Assembly (NCBI GenBank): GCA_025093555.1
Contig: JAIWNF010000004.1
Span: forward strand, 496,001 to 560,000
DNA length: 64,000 bases
Reading direction: 5' to 3'
Origin: Circinella umbellata
Taxonomy: Eukaryota; Mucoromycota; Mucoromycetes; Mucorales; Lichtheimiaceae
Shown piece by piece: positions 1 through 11,606 of the stretch. The notes under the pieces are model-generated. The model did not search any database. It worked only from the letters and a program-made list of their open reading frames with translations, and had not been told where the DNA came from. The translations under genes and the position numbers were made by a program. Position 1 is the first letter of the stretch. The number at the start of each line of letters is the position of its first letter.

Positions 1-1523
1 TGTCATATTATAATAATGGCCTTGTTGCTTCAAAACATAAGATTCCGATTGCCACTCCCAAACCAAAAGTTGACCCATAGTAGATGAACCAAAAGCAAGC
101 CATTCTCCAGTACGATTAATAGCAACAGTGTCAATATTGTGTTGGGAAATGCTATTTTTTATAACCCAATACAACGTTAGTGTAAATTTTCCCTTCTCGA
201 ACAGTCAAGACTATACATATGAAAATTCTTAATTACCTCAATGTATGAATGTTGACAAAGCTCGGTACTTCATATAAACCAAAGACACCATTAGATAAAC
301 CAACAACAAGAAGATTACTAGGTGCAAAGAAAGCGCAAGATTTGACCTTAACACCATTTTGATTGAGAAAATGCTTTCCTGCTATACGCCATCGTTTCTG
401 ATCCATACGTTTTTCTTGACCGTCAACATCCATTTCATCTTCTTCATCTGAATCACCTAGTAAGGCAGCCTTTGTTTGATATTGCCAGTTAAAAAGTGCA
501 CCATCTTTACTAATGGTATATATCTATAACAAGAGAGAAAAATAGATACTAGACATATTAGCTATTTATATACAAGACAGAATATATATTTTTCACACAC
601 ACAAATTCGCTATATACATACACTTTGCATATCATCTGAAAACCATGCACCAAGTACAGAGTTACGATGACCTGCCAATGTTTGTGGAACGTAATCTTTT
701 GGAGCATCCATACGATAAAGACGAGCTGTCATATCACTTGATGATGTTAAAAAGTATTTTGAATCGGGGCTCCATGAAATATTGAGAATATCGTCATAGT
801 GACCGCCAATTGTTTTATGCAATACAAAAGGAGCAAATTCGCGATTGAATCCAGGTGCTTTCCAAATCTCAACGTATTTTTCATGACTAGCAGCAATCCA
901 TTTACCGTCAGGGCTAAATTCAATAGCTTTGACAGGTGCTTTAAAGTTGAAATGGGCGATCAAAACTCGTCGTGGAAGATTGATTAATAATGCTCGACCA
1001 TCTAAAAGAAAAATAGAATAATAATAGATTCACAACAAATTTAGTTTCATTTATACGTATACAAATATATGTTCCAATAAGTGTTTTGCTTTCGAAAATA
1101 ACGAACCTTCATCGATCGTGACTAATAACGTTGCGTTTGGTGAAAGTGCCATTAATTTTATATCTTTTCGCATTTCTACGGGTAATGTCACTGATTTATT
1201 ACTATTATAAATCAAAAAAAAAAGAATATAAGTATATTTTGTCTTTTTGCGATTGCTTTTCTATTCATGAATTTAGAAAAATGAGAAAGCAAATTACTTG
1301 ACGAGGTCAAATAGGGAAACACGGTTACCAACGGGACTCAAGATCGAGTTACCGTCTGGTGTGAATATTAAATTGCCTGCTGTATAAACAGTACCACAAA
1401 GGTTTGAAAACTAAAAAAAAAAAAAAAAGAAAGAAAGAAATCATTAGAATATTAAACATCGAGATATTTACTATTTTTATAGATAAAAAATCGAGATCTT
1501 CTCACCTTGAATCCTGTCTTCAT
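1..1523 (-). CDS. PWP2: Periodic tryptophan protein 2 (UTP1) homologue, partial (N-terminal part)
   Basis: WD40-repeat protein of the U3 snoRNP/UTP-B part of the small-subunit processome, acting in nucleolar 18S rRNA maturation (family knowledge). Six exons are joined by frame: 1506-1523, 1298-1410, 1107-1201, 622-1001, 237-523 and 1-151, giving 348 residues before the gene runs off the left edge. The start codon at 1523 opens MKTGFKFSNLCGTVYTAGN, the usual PWP2 N-terminus. Recognisable blocks are FAPFVLHKTIGGHYDDIL, SWSPDSKYFLTSSSDMTARL and a YTISKDGALFNWQ repeat followed by an acidic DSDEEDEMD stretch. All introns are short and GT-AG. The start is 178 bp from the divergent methyltransferase gene, so they probably share a promoter. 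The C-terminal PWP2-specific domain lies outside the window. Confidence 0.93.
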
Positions 1524-1701
1524 CGATGAATAAGTGTAATATTCTTTACTAGAGGAAAAAAAAAATTCAAGCAAAGCGAAAAAAAAAGGTTGTCAAAACC
1601 AGAAAAAAAAATGGTCACGCTTTCTCGATCTGAATTATCTTTAACTAGCATAGTAACATTTGCTCTTTTATCTTCAACACCCCCGCATCAAAAAAAAATC
1701 T
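1524..1701. promoter_or_regulatory. Short shared divergent promoter region, PWP2 / methyltransferase
   Basis: This 178 bp stretch is the only sequence between the two divergent start codons. It is rich in A-runs on this strand (pyrimidine-rich on the other) and contains no ORF. The shared-promoter role is inferred from geometry; no specific factor site is identified. Confidence 0.45.
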
Positions 1702-3407
1702 ATGCGTTTTTGTCCTAACTGTAAAGACCACTCAAGCTCAAGAGGCTCAGTAAGCAATAACATTAGCAACAGCAAGTCTAAAAAGTAACTCACAATAAAA
1801 AAAAAGAAGAATGAGTACTATATAAGACGCAGAGAGCTAAAAAATATATGTTTATTATTGTAGAAGTAGTAGCACTAATGGGGACTCCAGTGATACTGAA
1901 GATGGTTATATTGAGCCCAAATTCCCCATTAGCCAATACGAGTATTTAGAGGGACGTAACTTTCGATATTCTGCGGATGAACCTTCATTCTTACCTTGTG
2001 ATGATGAAGAGAATGAACGATTACAGCTAAATTATTTATTATTCAAGTGAGTAATGCACCAAAAAAAAAAATAAGACAAAAGCTATCTTCAATATGAATT
2101 CAGGGCAGAATAGAATTTGTTGTTTATTATTATCATTATTATGGCAACACGTAAGACCCTATAGCTTATCCATTCTCTTTTTATTTTATTTCTTAGAACC
2201 ATATTCAAAAAGTATGATAACAGCTAAAATATTTAATACATTGGTGATAGCCTTTTCATCTAATAACTTTTTCCTATGTTTTATTTCACAACCAAAACAA
2301 TAGACCTTACTTTCCTCCAATTGAAGATCGTTTAAAAGAAGGTATTCGTGTACTTACAGTCAGGTATAATATCAATGTTAACCATGTATGGGATTAAAGT
2401 GTTTTCAGCATTGTTTAAACTGAATTTTTATATAATAGACTTGGACCAGGATTTTGGGCCAAAGAAATGGCAGAAACATTTCCAAACTCTCATATTACTG
2501 GAATTGATCAAACAATTTATCCCATCAGGTATATAATAATGAGCTATTTGTAATTGTGTCTTGGCATACATTCAAGCAGAAACTAAACTCAGCTTGTATG
2601 TTAAATATAGTGATACACCACGTAATTGTCATTTTCGGATAGCCAATGCGCCAGAAGGCTTACCATTTCCAGATGATACATTTGATTATGTTTCTCAACA
2701 TGATGCCATGTTTACATATACCGAAGAAGATTGGTATAAGGTTGTCAACGAAATAGTACGTGTAACAAAACCTGGCGGATGGATTCAACTAGGTAAAACA
2801 TGAAAAACAGAACTATTAATTTTGAGTATCCTCTTTTTCTTTCTTTTTTACTCATACGAACGTATACTTTTCCCTTCAGTTGAGACAAGCGGAATTCTAC
2901 AGGATGTTGGTCCAAATTTGTCAATATGGTTAATGCGAGGTAACACGAACATAATTTAAACTTCATTTGGGTTGGCAACACAAGTTATAAATTATATATT
3001 ACTTATTTTGAAAACAACATCTGATTGTTTTCATTCTAATCTTATTTATATCTCATATATTTTTCGTATTGTATTTAGTCTCAGTATCGCTACAAACACG
3101 TAACATCCAATTAAAATTTGGTCCAAAACTACACGAGGTGCTTGAAGCAAGTCATGGCGTTACTGATATCACCTATTCACATCGTTCAATTCCTCTTGGT
3201 TGGTTAGGTAAAATAGGTGATCTTGGACTTGAATGTGTAGAACGTATCTTTGGAGCGATGAAACCACGTATGTGTGATGATTGGTCAATAAGCGCGGAAA
3301 AGTATGAAAAAATGGCACAAGCAGCTGCGAAAGAATGCCGTGAATTTAAGAGTTGGACAAATATTCATTATGCATATTGTAGAAAGAAATTTCCTGATGA
3401 GCCATAA
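1702..3407 (+). CDS. Class I SAM-dependent methyltransferase with altered motif I
   Basis: Seven exons are joined by frame: 1702-1784, 1864-2046, 2304-2363, 2439-2528, 2593-2792, 2880-2939 and 3079-3407, giving 334 residues. The N-terminus is Cys/Ser-rich (MRFCPNCKDHSSS) and followed by an acidic Ser/Asp tract. The core resembles the Methyltransf_25/11 fold common in fungi: GIRVLTVRLGPGFW (motif I), then SHITGIDQTIYP with the acidic residue at the end of strand 2, then APEGLPFPDDTFDYV and VTKPGGWIQL. Motif I is unusual: the family normally has LDVGCGPG, but here the Asp is Thr and the Cys is Leu. The substrate is unknown; velvet-partner LaeA-like and ubiquinone-type enzymes share the fold. 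It is divergent from PWP2 and convergent with the next gene. A second possible acceptor exists before exon 3, so that junction is the least certain. Confidence 0.82.
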
Positions 3408-3731
3408 GCTCGATTCTTTTTACCTTTCCTTTCTTCCTCTTTTTTTTGTGTTATACACAGTTATTATATTTTGTATTTTATATATTACCCGAGTTATAGA
3501 TATCCCTCTCTTATCCTTTTTCGTTCTCCATATACCATCACGTTTACTTGCTTTTGTTTAGATATATTGTAATTTTACCCTTTCTTTTCTTTTTTTTTTT
3601 TACTTATACATCGTTTCTACGTATCACATTTTTCCAATGGTTACCATGGTTACCATTTATTTATTTAAGAATAGAAGGCAGTTCGAGTTAATAATAATAA
3701 TAAAACTCAGTGTTGTTTTCTAAATATATAA

Positions 3732-4629
3732 TTAATCACTCATAACAATATTTGATCGTGATGAAGATTGGGAATCGGTGATATTAAAGGTTTCAGTATT
3801 TGATGGTTCATCCACCGTCGTATTTGTAATAATTGGGTGGTGTTCTTGACGCGGTGTTGATAAAGGTGAATCAACATCTTCAAAATCCATAAAACCATAT
3901 TGTGCTGCTGCCGCTGCATGACTATTTTGATTGTCATACCCACGACTATAATAATGTATTTCTGGGTCTGATAGTTCACGAAATCGATTCCTGTTAAATA
4001 TAAATATAATATTAACATTGATCCTCATCCTTCAACACAAACCTATCTATAAATTTCATTTACATGCTGGCACCCAAATCATCCAACTGTGTTTTTTCAG
4101 GGTTGTTGTTAATATTAATAAATATGCGTATAAATATGTCTGTTAATATTTTATATTGAATGTTTGTTTTTTTTTTTTACCTTGAGCATAAGGTTTTTTA
4201 ATCCGACTTCCTTTTTATGAAAGTTTTCCAAGTTTTGTTGATATACATGTTCGATTTCATTATTCTCTCCAAATTGTTGCAATGTGCTTTGCCGTCGTCT
4301 AATAAAATAGTTCGTACATTTATTAAGATCTAGTTGTTTTTTTCTAAGAATAACTTACGGTAAATCAGTAATATTTTCCAAAGCAATATGATCGCGAGCT
4401 AAATCAATTTGTTTACGACGAATAACATCAAGCTCACGAAAGATTCGTTCAGTATCTCGTCCTATATGTATTGATTCGCAAAAGAGGATAAGAAAAATAA
4501 AGTAAAGCAAAGAAAATGATGAGTTAATAATCCATTACCAAAGACACGCATTTCACCAGTGGCAAACATGCGATCCATTCTCTTGAATTCCATCTCAAGA
4601 CTCATTAAAACATGATTATGGTTTTGCAT
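3732..4629 (-). CDS. CCDC28-family coiled-coil protein
   Basis: Five exons are joined by frame: 4539-4629, 4359-4461, 4181-4298, 4064-4086 (23 nt) and 3732-3990, giving 197 residues. The 23-nt exon is needed to carry the frame into the last exon; without it the protein would stop after four codons. The first half (FATGEMRVFG, then a helix with IRRKQIDLARDHIALE, then a second helix NLMLKLDDLGASM) follows the pattern of human CCDC28A/B (GKLQAFG, EQMEHVREMQEKLARL, NLDQLLSNLEDLSNSI). The C-terminal ~85 residues are low-complexity Ser/Thr/Asn. The molecular function in fungi is unknown; the animal proteins are linked to BBS proteins and mTORC2. The true start may be further upstream. Family assignment is from remembered pattern similarity. 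Confidence 0.6.
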
Positions 4630-5339
4630 AATTGTATGTGTTTATTTTGTTTAATAATAAAGCAGGAACTTTGTAAAAAGCAACTGCCTTTTTTTTTCTT
4701 TCTACGAATACCGCTGTTGGACTTCTTAAGGCTGTGTGTAACCGAATCACCATTGTCAAGAAGCTGTTTTGGATTGGTTTATAGATAAAAAGAGACGATT
4801 GATCTTTTAGAGCGATAAGTTTATTCGTAATTTCAATAGCTGAAAGTATTTTCCATACACGCATTCAAACTTGTAAGCTTATTTATTAAAATAGCCATCT
4901 GAGACATTGCTGATAAAAACCTGTGTTTATTTAAGAGAAAAAGCTTCCATATGCATCCATATTATGAAGCCCTTGGCGTCAAAATCAATACTATTATGCC
5001 AACAGTATGGTTCACTCTGCACGTATTACATGGTTATAGAGGTTGTCAATATATAAATAGTCTTCAATTGACAACATTCACACTATATCTTAATTACATT
5101 CCTTTTCTTGATAATTACACATAGTAAGATGGTTCTCACTTTTATAAATTTTGAAATTGGATATCAACTCGAAGGTTTTGCAAAATCAACGACGAAGCAG
5201 TGTGGCGCGAGTCCTCTCATATAGTGGTCTGGATCTCCTAAACTCCGGTTGCAAAGTTTTTTCTTTTGAAGGGCAACGCGTTGCTTATTTTCGTTTTCAA
5301 TTTTTTATTTCTTCAATAAAACCAATTCAATTTTAAACT
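4630..5339. promoter_or_regulatory. Divergent intergenic region CCDC28-like / PA2G4 with a candidate TATA element
   Basis: This 710 bp stretch lies between two divergent genes. A TATAAAT element sits at 5052-5058, about 285 bp before the PA2G4 start, and the sequence just before the ATG (about 5280-5339) is pyrimidine- and T-rich as in a strongly used fungal leader. A GC-richer stretch at 5195-5255 may be 5' UTR. The ORF overlapping 4616-4864 is in a different frame from the CCDC28-like exon and I do not consider it coding. Confidence 0.4.
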
Positions 5340-6889
5340 ATGGCTGACAAGGCTAAACAAGAAGTTCCCACCACCATTGCTGACTCCAATGTCATGTCCA
5401 AGTATAAGGACGCCGCCAATATCGCTAATGGTATAATAAAAATCTAATCAAATGTATTTGTTTTTCGTGAACTGTGAGGCCAGTAATTGACAGATCTATA
5501 ATATATTATATTAGACGTCCTTGACAAAGTCATTCAACAATGTGTCGATGGTGCAAAGATTTTGGATATCTGTGTCGCTGGTGACAAGGCTATTGTTGAA
5601 GCTACCAAGGCTGTTTACACTAAGAAGAAGTTCTCTAAAGGTAAGAATAAAAAGTACAAATATTCCAGTAGCTAGTATTAAAGACTAACAATCGAATTTC
5701 TATCTAGGTATTGGTTTCCCCACCACCATCTCTGTTAACAACTGTGTTGCTCATTTCTCTCCTCTTCCCAGCGATCCTGAAGCCAGCACTATCTTGAAGG
5801 ATGGTGACGTTGCTAAGATGTAAGTTTGTGTGTTTGTATATATGGATACGTGGGAATGGCGGTTGAAGACCAAATCAGGGAATTATTATGTAAATAGAAT
5901 TTGTTGTCCACATCAACCAAAATGGATGAGATCTTTAATGAAGTTTAATTTTGTGGCTCTCTTACACTCTTCATTTTTTTTCATTGAATAGTCAACTTGG
6001 TGTCCAAATTGACGGTTACTGCTCTACTGTCGCTCACACTCTTGTTGTCGGTGCTTCCGCTGAAAAGCCCGTCACTGGTGAGAAGGCCGATGTTATTCAA
6101 GCCGCACACATCGCTTTGGAAGCTGCCTGTCGTGTGATCCGTCCCGGTAACAAGGTTATTATCTCTTAAAAAATAATAATAGTGATATTTTTTTAAGTGG
6201 TTAATGTATCGTTGTATAATAACATATATATATTACTATAATATTATTAGAACATGGAAGTTACCAAGATTGTTGATGATATTTCCAAGACCTTCGAAAC
6301 TAAGCCTGTTGAAGGTATGTTGACCCACCAACAACTCAAAGACAAGACTGATGGTAAGAAGCAAATCATTTTGAACCCTGCCGAATCACACATGCGTGAC
6401 TTTGAACGTTGTACTTTCGAAGAAAACGAAGTTTATGCTGTCGATATCTTGATCTCCAGTGGTGAAGGCAAGGTCCGTCAATTGAACGCTCGTACCACTG
6501 TCTATAAGAAAACTGACAGCCGTTACCAACTCAAGATGAAGACTTCGCGTGATGTTTTACACGAAATCAAAAACTCTGCTGGTCACTTCCCCTTCTCCCT
6601 CCGTCAACTTTCGGATGAACGCAAGTCTCGTATGGGTATTGTTGAATGTGCTAAGCATCAATGCGTCATCCCTTATGACGTTGTCTACGAACGTGAAGGT
6701 GCTTTTGTCGCTCAATTCATGACTACCCTTTTGGTTACCAAGAATGGCAATGTTATGGCAACTGATCCCAAGTTCAACCCTGCTGTCATCAAGTCTGACA
6801 AGTCTATTAAGGACGAAGAAATCGTCAAGCTTTTGGCTACTCCTTTGAAAGAACCTTCTGCTAACAAGAAGAAGGCTGAGAAGAAGTAA
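5340..6889 (+). CDS. PA2G4: Proliferation-associated protein 2G4 / EBP1 homologue (aminopeptidase-fold, non-catalytic)
   Basis: Five exons are joined by frame: 5340-5430, 5515-5640, 5708-5819, 5992-6154 and 6251-6889, giving 376 residues. The product opens [20 protein letters not shown] and contains [37 protein letters not shown], a [19 protein letters not shown] block, [11 protein letters not shown] and HPFSLR-like [11 protein letters not shown], ending in a Lys-rich tail (NKKKAEKK). This is the pita-bread (methionine aminopeptidase) fold of EBP1 and fission yeast Cdb4. Members lack the metal-binding residues and bind ribosomes near the exit tunnel, RNA and nucleolar particles. Codons are biased to AAG, AAC, GGT and GTC, as in highly expressed genes. 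The last intron is placed at AACAAG|GTTATT because reading through hits a stop within four codons. Confidence 0.95.
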
Positions 6890-7343
6890 AAAAAAAAAAG
6901 AATAATAACGAATAATTATAATAAATAGTGTATCAAGAAATGTTTATATTTGTTGCTTTTTTCCTTAACTCTCAACTGCATCCTCTTTTCCACGAAAGTT
7001 AGATTATTGTTTCTCTCTTTCCTGACCTTTTTCCTCTTTCTATCTCCTTTGCATTTTGTTTGTATTATTCATAACAAAAAAACATACATCATTAAAAAAA
7101 ACCACAAACACTTTGTTTTAGTTCATTATATAGTTAATTGTATAGACAGTAAAGGCATATAAGCCTTTTGTGTGTGTGTCGTGTTTACATATGATGTTAC
7201 TATTAAAAATTGTAAGTCGGAATCTGCCAATGAGCGGTGTAACAAAACTATGAATAGATAATGGGAAGCCCTATCTTTTTTCCTCTTTCTTTTTTCTCTC
7301 TTCTGTTTTTCCTTCTACTTATTCGCCTTTATCTAAAATTAAA
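6890..7343. other. Intergenic, PA2G4 3' end to OHCU decarboxylase leader
   Basis: A 454 bp tandem spacer with A-rich 3' UTR-like sequence after the PA2G4 stop, then T/C-rich sequence directly before the next ATG (7265-7330), typical of a fungal 5' leader. No ORF or RNA gene is recognised. Confidence 0.4.
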
Positions 7344-7988
7344 ATGATTCCCTCTATTCAGCAACTCAACAAAGAGACTCCTCAAAATTTTATTGAAGCC
7401 GTCAATACTCTTTTTGAGACGGCACCCCCGCTTGCTGATCGCTTACTTGCTGCTCGTCCTTATGAATCGTACCTTCAGCTTATTGATTATGCTGAAACAC
7501 TCTGCCTTGGTAATGAATTGAACGATCAAGAGAAACTTGATGTTATTAACGCACATCCAAGGATTGGTGCTTCCAAGACTGGTTTATCTGCCATGTCTTT
7601 GAAGGAACAAGGTTACTCTGAACGTCAAGGTGCTGTTTCTAGCGAAGACGAGAAGATTAATACTGAATTAGCCCGTTTAAATCAAGTAAAAAACCACTTT
7701 TTGTCTATTATAAATGCATTTATACTTAATCTATATAATTACCTTGCTTTTCCGTCAAGTTGACTTTAGGCTCTGTTCTTTTTTTTTTTTGTGAAATAGG
7801 AATACGAGCACAAATATGGTTTTAAGTTTGTCGTGTTTGTTGCTGGCCGACCTCGCGCGCAAATTATTCCAGTAATTCAAGAACGTATTGCTTCCGGTGA
7901 TCGTCAAAAGGAAATGACTACTGGTATGGTCGATATGATGAAGATCGCACGGGATCGTCTTCAAAAGGCCACTGTTTCTAAAATATAG
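7344..7988 (+). CDS. 2-oxo-4-hydroxy-4-carboxy-5-ureidoimidazoline (OHCU) decarboxylase
   Basis: Two exons (7344-7685, 7800-7988) give 176 residues, the usual OHCU decarboxylase size. The enzyme converts OHCU to S-allantoin, the third step of urate breakdown after urate oxidase and HIU hydrolase, probably in the peroxisome or cytosol. Diagnostic blocks are TAPPLADRLLAARPYES near the N-terminus, NAHPRIGAS with the catalytic His in the HPRIG motif, the LARLNQEYEHKYGFKFV segment that spans the intron, and VFVAGRPRAQI followed by the terminal helix. Position 7685 ends the codon CAA, and the 114-nt intron begins GTAAAAA and ends ATAG. The protein ends ATVSKI, with no obvious PTS1. No other ureide genes are nearby. 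Confidence 0.92.
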
Positions 7989-8766
7989 TTTTATCATAAA
8001 TATACCGTTTCGCTATTTTAATCAAATGTATTCTTGTTTTGTGTAACTCCGAAGGAGGTATTTTAGCATTGTTATTTTATAATGGATTATGGGAAAGAGA
8101 GGTATGTAAAGGAAGTATATTTGCTGTCTGTGGGTATGCATATCCTTATACCCAAATTTCTAAAAAGAGACTTCCTTTCACTTATGTCCACATGTGATAT
8201 GGGAAAATTAATGTATATCACCATACATATGATGTACGTACGTTTTGCAAGGTATAGCTTATTCCTTCACTATCAAACAAAATTCGTAAAACCTTGTATG
8301 TCATACACAGTCTATATTATATATATTTAACCAAGATGAAATACTTGTAAGCATAAAAATTATTCATCGTGAAAAACCAAGCTTACATGAGCAAATGGAA
8401 CAAAATGACAGTTAACCTTCACGTAAACTAGAAACATTGTGGAAGGCTGTGCATTATTTTATATTTATACTGTGCTGTTTTTTTAGTATAGTGTCTGCAT
8501 TGATTGCAGAGCAGTAGGAGCAACAACTGTGCTATTTTTTTGACGCCAATGATTTGAATAAGCCCTTTCACACACCCATATAGACATATATGCATTCAAA
8601 TTACACTTGCATTAATATTATCCCCCATATAATAGGGATATAATCCTGATATCCAAAGCACTACATCATTTGTATAATTTTCCTTTTTAAAATAATGGTG
8701 ATTCATTTTTCAATGTCTCTTTTACGTTGCTTGGTTATCATTTATTATATATTCTCTTTGTACCAT
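7989..8766. other. Convergent intergenic region
   Basis: A 778 bp AT-rich spacer between the OHCU decarboxylase stop and the V-ATPase H stop. The 82-residue ORF at 8082-8330 shows no family resemblance or coding-like composition. I see no RNA gene or repeat. Confidence 0.4.
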
Positions 8767-10688
8767 TTAAAAATCCCTATATAATTGTAAGTATTTTTTT
8801 TAGCCTTTTATTATTGCCCATTTGCTTTTTTTCTCAAAAAAAAAAAAAAATACAAAACAAAACAAAACAAAACAAAACAAAAAGAAAAGAAAAGAAAGAT
8901 AAGTTGAAAAAAAACATACCATGCTTGATGCATATACTTTTGCACAGCCGAGAGTGCTTGGTATCTCACATCTTGATCTTCATGTGTCATTAATTCCATA
9001 ACACGTTGTTTAGCACCCACTTCTTGTAAAACCCTATATAACAAAAACATCTTGATTTAGCATTTTTCATTTCTATGTTGTATTCGTTATAGATTTTTTT
9101 AATCTCCATCTTTACCTTTTACCCTGTCTTGACGCATATTTAGAATATTGACCGATATCATTGGCTGCTACAGATAAGACTACAGCGCTCGTAGACGTAC
9201 TAAGAATACGTGCAAGCTGTCTAATAGATTTTACAATGCATTAGGTTTCTATTATTATTCGTTATTTGGTATAAAAACCAAACTAAATATAAATTGAGCA
9301 AACCTTAGCAACTGAAAGTTATTTTCTTCAAGTCGAGAAGCATTCTCCTTCCAAAATGTTTCCGATTTATGAGGAGGTGTCCATTCGAGTTTTCCTGTTT
9401 CAACTTCGGAAGCATATTGTTCAAAAGTCCTATGTCAAAGGGAGGAAGTGGAATTTATGCTTTAGATTTCATCCTTTAAAAAACAAAAGAAGATAAACTA
9501 GGGAAAATATATAACTTACGTCAAGCTCTGGAAGTTTTCTTGAAGTCTTTCTTTCACATAATCAATATCTTCCAGAATATCTGGATCGGACCACTTTCGG
9601 GTACTCAAGTTTTCAGTAAATGGAAGTAATTTGGCAACAAGCATTGCGGCAAGGTTCTCCGTAGGAGCCTTTTCAACAAGATTCTATAGGTAAACAAATA
9701 ATGATATCACGGTGCTTATTTAAACTTCCCTTTCTCTTTTTATACTGCAGCTGAAAAGACACATAACTATAGCTTGAGATTGGTTTTTACCTTGAGGGTT
9801 GCGATGGCAACACGGATGACTTTTTCTTTCACAGCTGCCTTGGCAATCTCGGTAAGCTTTGGGATAATGTCATAAAGGCTGAAAATAATGCATCATTAAA
9901 AAAATGACATACAAACTGTATATACTTAGAAACTTATCAGTATTTCAATATACTTACTTGTCGATTTTGGTAGCGATTTCAGTTTCAAAAGTCAATAGCC
10001 ACAAACAGAATATGATCTGATACTGCATTTGAGGGGTAGATGTTGACTTATCAAGATTGGATACCAATCTAACATCAAAAAATCAGAATTATTATTATTA
10101 TTATTTTCTTAAAAAAAAAGCTATCACTATGAAGAAAAAGATACGATGTTGCAAAACTTACTCTTCGACAGCATTTTGAGTATTCCAAAATGGCATACGG
10201 AATTGGCGTACGCGGAGTAACGATTCAGCTTCTTGCACCACTACATCAACTACCTCGGGTTTTCGGCTTGCCAACTGTTCAGTTATCCAACGCCACAAAT
10301 CTGAAATATCAACTGAACCAGGGTTAGGTGCAGAGCTAATAGATTATGTCAAAGGATTATTCATTTTTTTACTATTGGTCAGATAGGCGGGATATATACC
10401 AAAGTTTAAAAATTGTTAGTCATATTTACCATGCAAGAATGGTTAATATCTTGCTAGCTTGAAGTGAGGTAAATTCATCTGACATATGCAACGCCCTATC
10501 GTCATCCAGGTAACGAGTTAAATTTGAAAAGGTTTTATTGAATCTTAAATACTCTCGAGAAAAAGACAAAAAAGATATTTTTTACCTGAAGAATGGACCG
10601 AAAGGATATGTTTCGTCTTCGCCCGACACTTCATGGAAAAACTGAGCATTCTCATCGTGTCCTATTTTTATATTATAATAAATCAATG

Positions 10689-10734
<46 letters not shown>

Positions 10735-11205
10735 CAAGAGGAAGGAAAACTAAAACAGCGAAAACAGACAAAAAACGAACCTGATAAAATGTTATCCGCG
10801 AGAATACATACATATTGAACTGTATCAGCTCGAGATAAGTTTTGTAACAAGTGTAAAATGAGCGATGCGTATATGGTACCCTTGGCCTTAACAGCGGACT
10901 GAACTTGCTCTGGTGAGCGTTTGTCAATGGCTTTAATTAATTCAACTTGTTCATGTGTTACTAAACTAGCGCGTTCATATGCCTGTATTTTTTTAATGCC
11001 GAGATGAGTTGTTCCGCGTGTCAATCGTGTACGTGTTCTATATATTGGTCCGTTTACAAGAATTCTCGATCATGGCGATAAAAAAATAGTTATTTCCTTT
11101 TACCTCCCAAACAATAGATTTGCTTCTAACTTGAGCAGCTTTCTTGTCAAGATATGCATTGGCTACTAATGCTAAAGGTACTTCTGGAACTGTCTCGTCT
11201 TCCAT
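8767..11205 (-). CDS. VMA13: V-type proton ATPase subunit H (Vma13)
   Basis: Twelve exons can be joined by frame, with boundaries 11205-11104, 10982-10781, 10661-10586, 10543-10430, 10335-10162, 10068-9958, 9878-9791, 9683-9520, 9429-9304, 9220-9116, 9033-8920 and 8776-8767, giving 461 residues. Subunit H is the regulatory V1 subunit that couples ATPase activity to proton pumping and silences free V1. Matching blocks are QVRSKSIVWEAYERA, LQASKILTILA, QIIFCLWLLTFE, KEKVIRVAIATLK and the C-terminal VMELMTHEDQDVRYQALSAV, with armadillo/HEAT-like helices throughout. The last coding exon is only 10 nt (ending W-D-F) and follows an intron with a very long T/AAAAC tract; reading on without splicing would add a Phe-rich tail unlike the family. 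Exon density is the highest in the left half of the window. Confidence 0.93.
8836..8895. repeat. A-run plus (AAAAC)n / (AAAAG)n microsatellite
   Basis: About fifteen A residues are followed by tandem CAAAA units and then GAAAA units. On the minus strand this is a long pyrimidine tract inside the last V-ATPase H intron, near its 5' end. Confidence 0.85.
10691..10733. repeat. (ATA/TAA)n trinucleotide microsatellite
   Basis: About fourteen uninterrupted ATA units lie in the second intron of the V-ATPase H gene. They create a spurious poly-Leu or poly-Tyr run in antisense ORFs. Confidence 0.9.
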
Positions 11206-11606
11206 AATCTGTTCGAATAATATTGTTGGGGTCTGTTACAAGAAGAGAGCTGAAACATGTTAGGTGTATTGCCGACTCTCTCACATTAATCGTCATGCGG
11301 TGTCTGAAACCAAGAGGAGATACTGCACTTTTACGCCCTTTTCTATGACGATATAAATATCTCAACAGTAGGAGTTCCTTTGTTGCTTAATCTATGTAAC
11401 GATTATTGATGGTCACAGGTATCCTTAAAGTTAATGATATTGAATCAAACATTATAAATTGAATTATGCTTTTTTGTTAATGTTTTTAACTTTGTTATTA
11501 TTTTGTAATTGAAAGCCTTTTTTTTTTATCAAACATGATGAAGTAGAGGGGGAAAAATACGAGGGAAGATGAATGAGGGGAGAGAGTATATAGATAATAC
11601 AGAGTT
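11206..11606. other. Intergenic, MIC60 3' end to V-ATPase H start (both on minus strand)
   Basis: A 401 bp tandem spacer. It must hold the MIC60 3' UTR and the VMA13 promoter. The 72-residue ORF at 11147-11365 is out of frame with VMA13 and not supported as coding. Confidence 0.4.

Noticed and set aside
2190..2215. Possible extra mini-exon in the methyltransferase after TTCTTAG
   Set aside because: Direct joining of 2046 to 2304 keeps frame and gives a natural sequence (FKPYFPPIEDRL); the mini-exon is not needed.
4616..4864. 82-residue minus-strand ORF upstream of the CCDC28-like gene
   Set aside because: Different frame from the conserved exon, no family resemblance, and no donor that would join it in frame; an additional upstream exon cannot be excluded.
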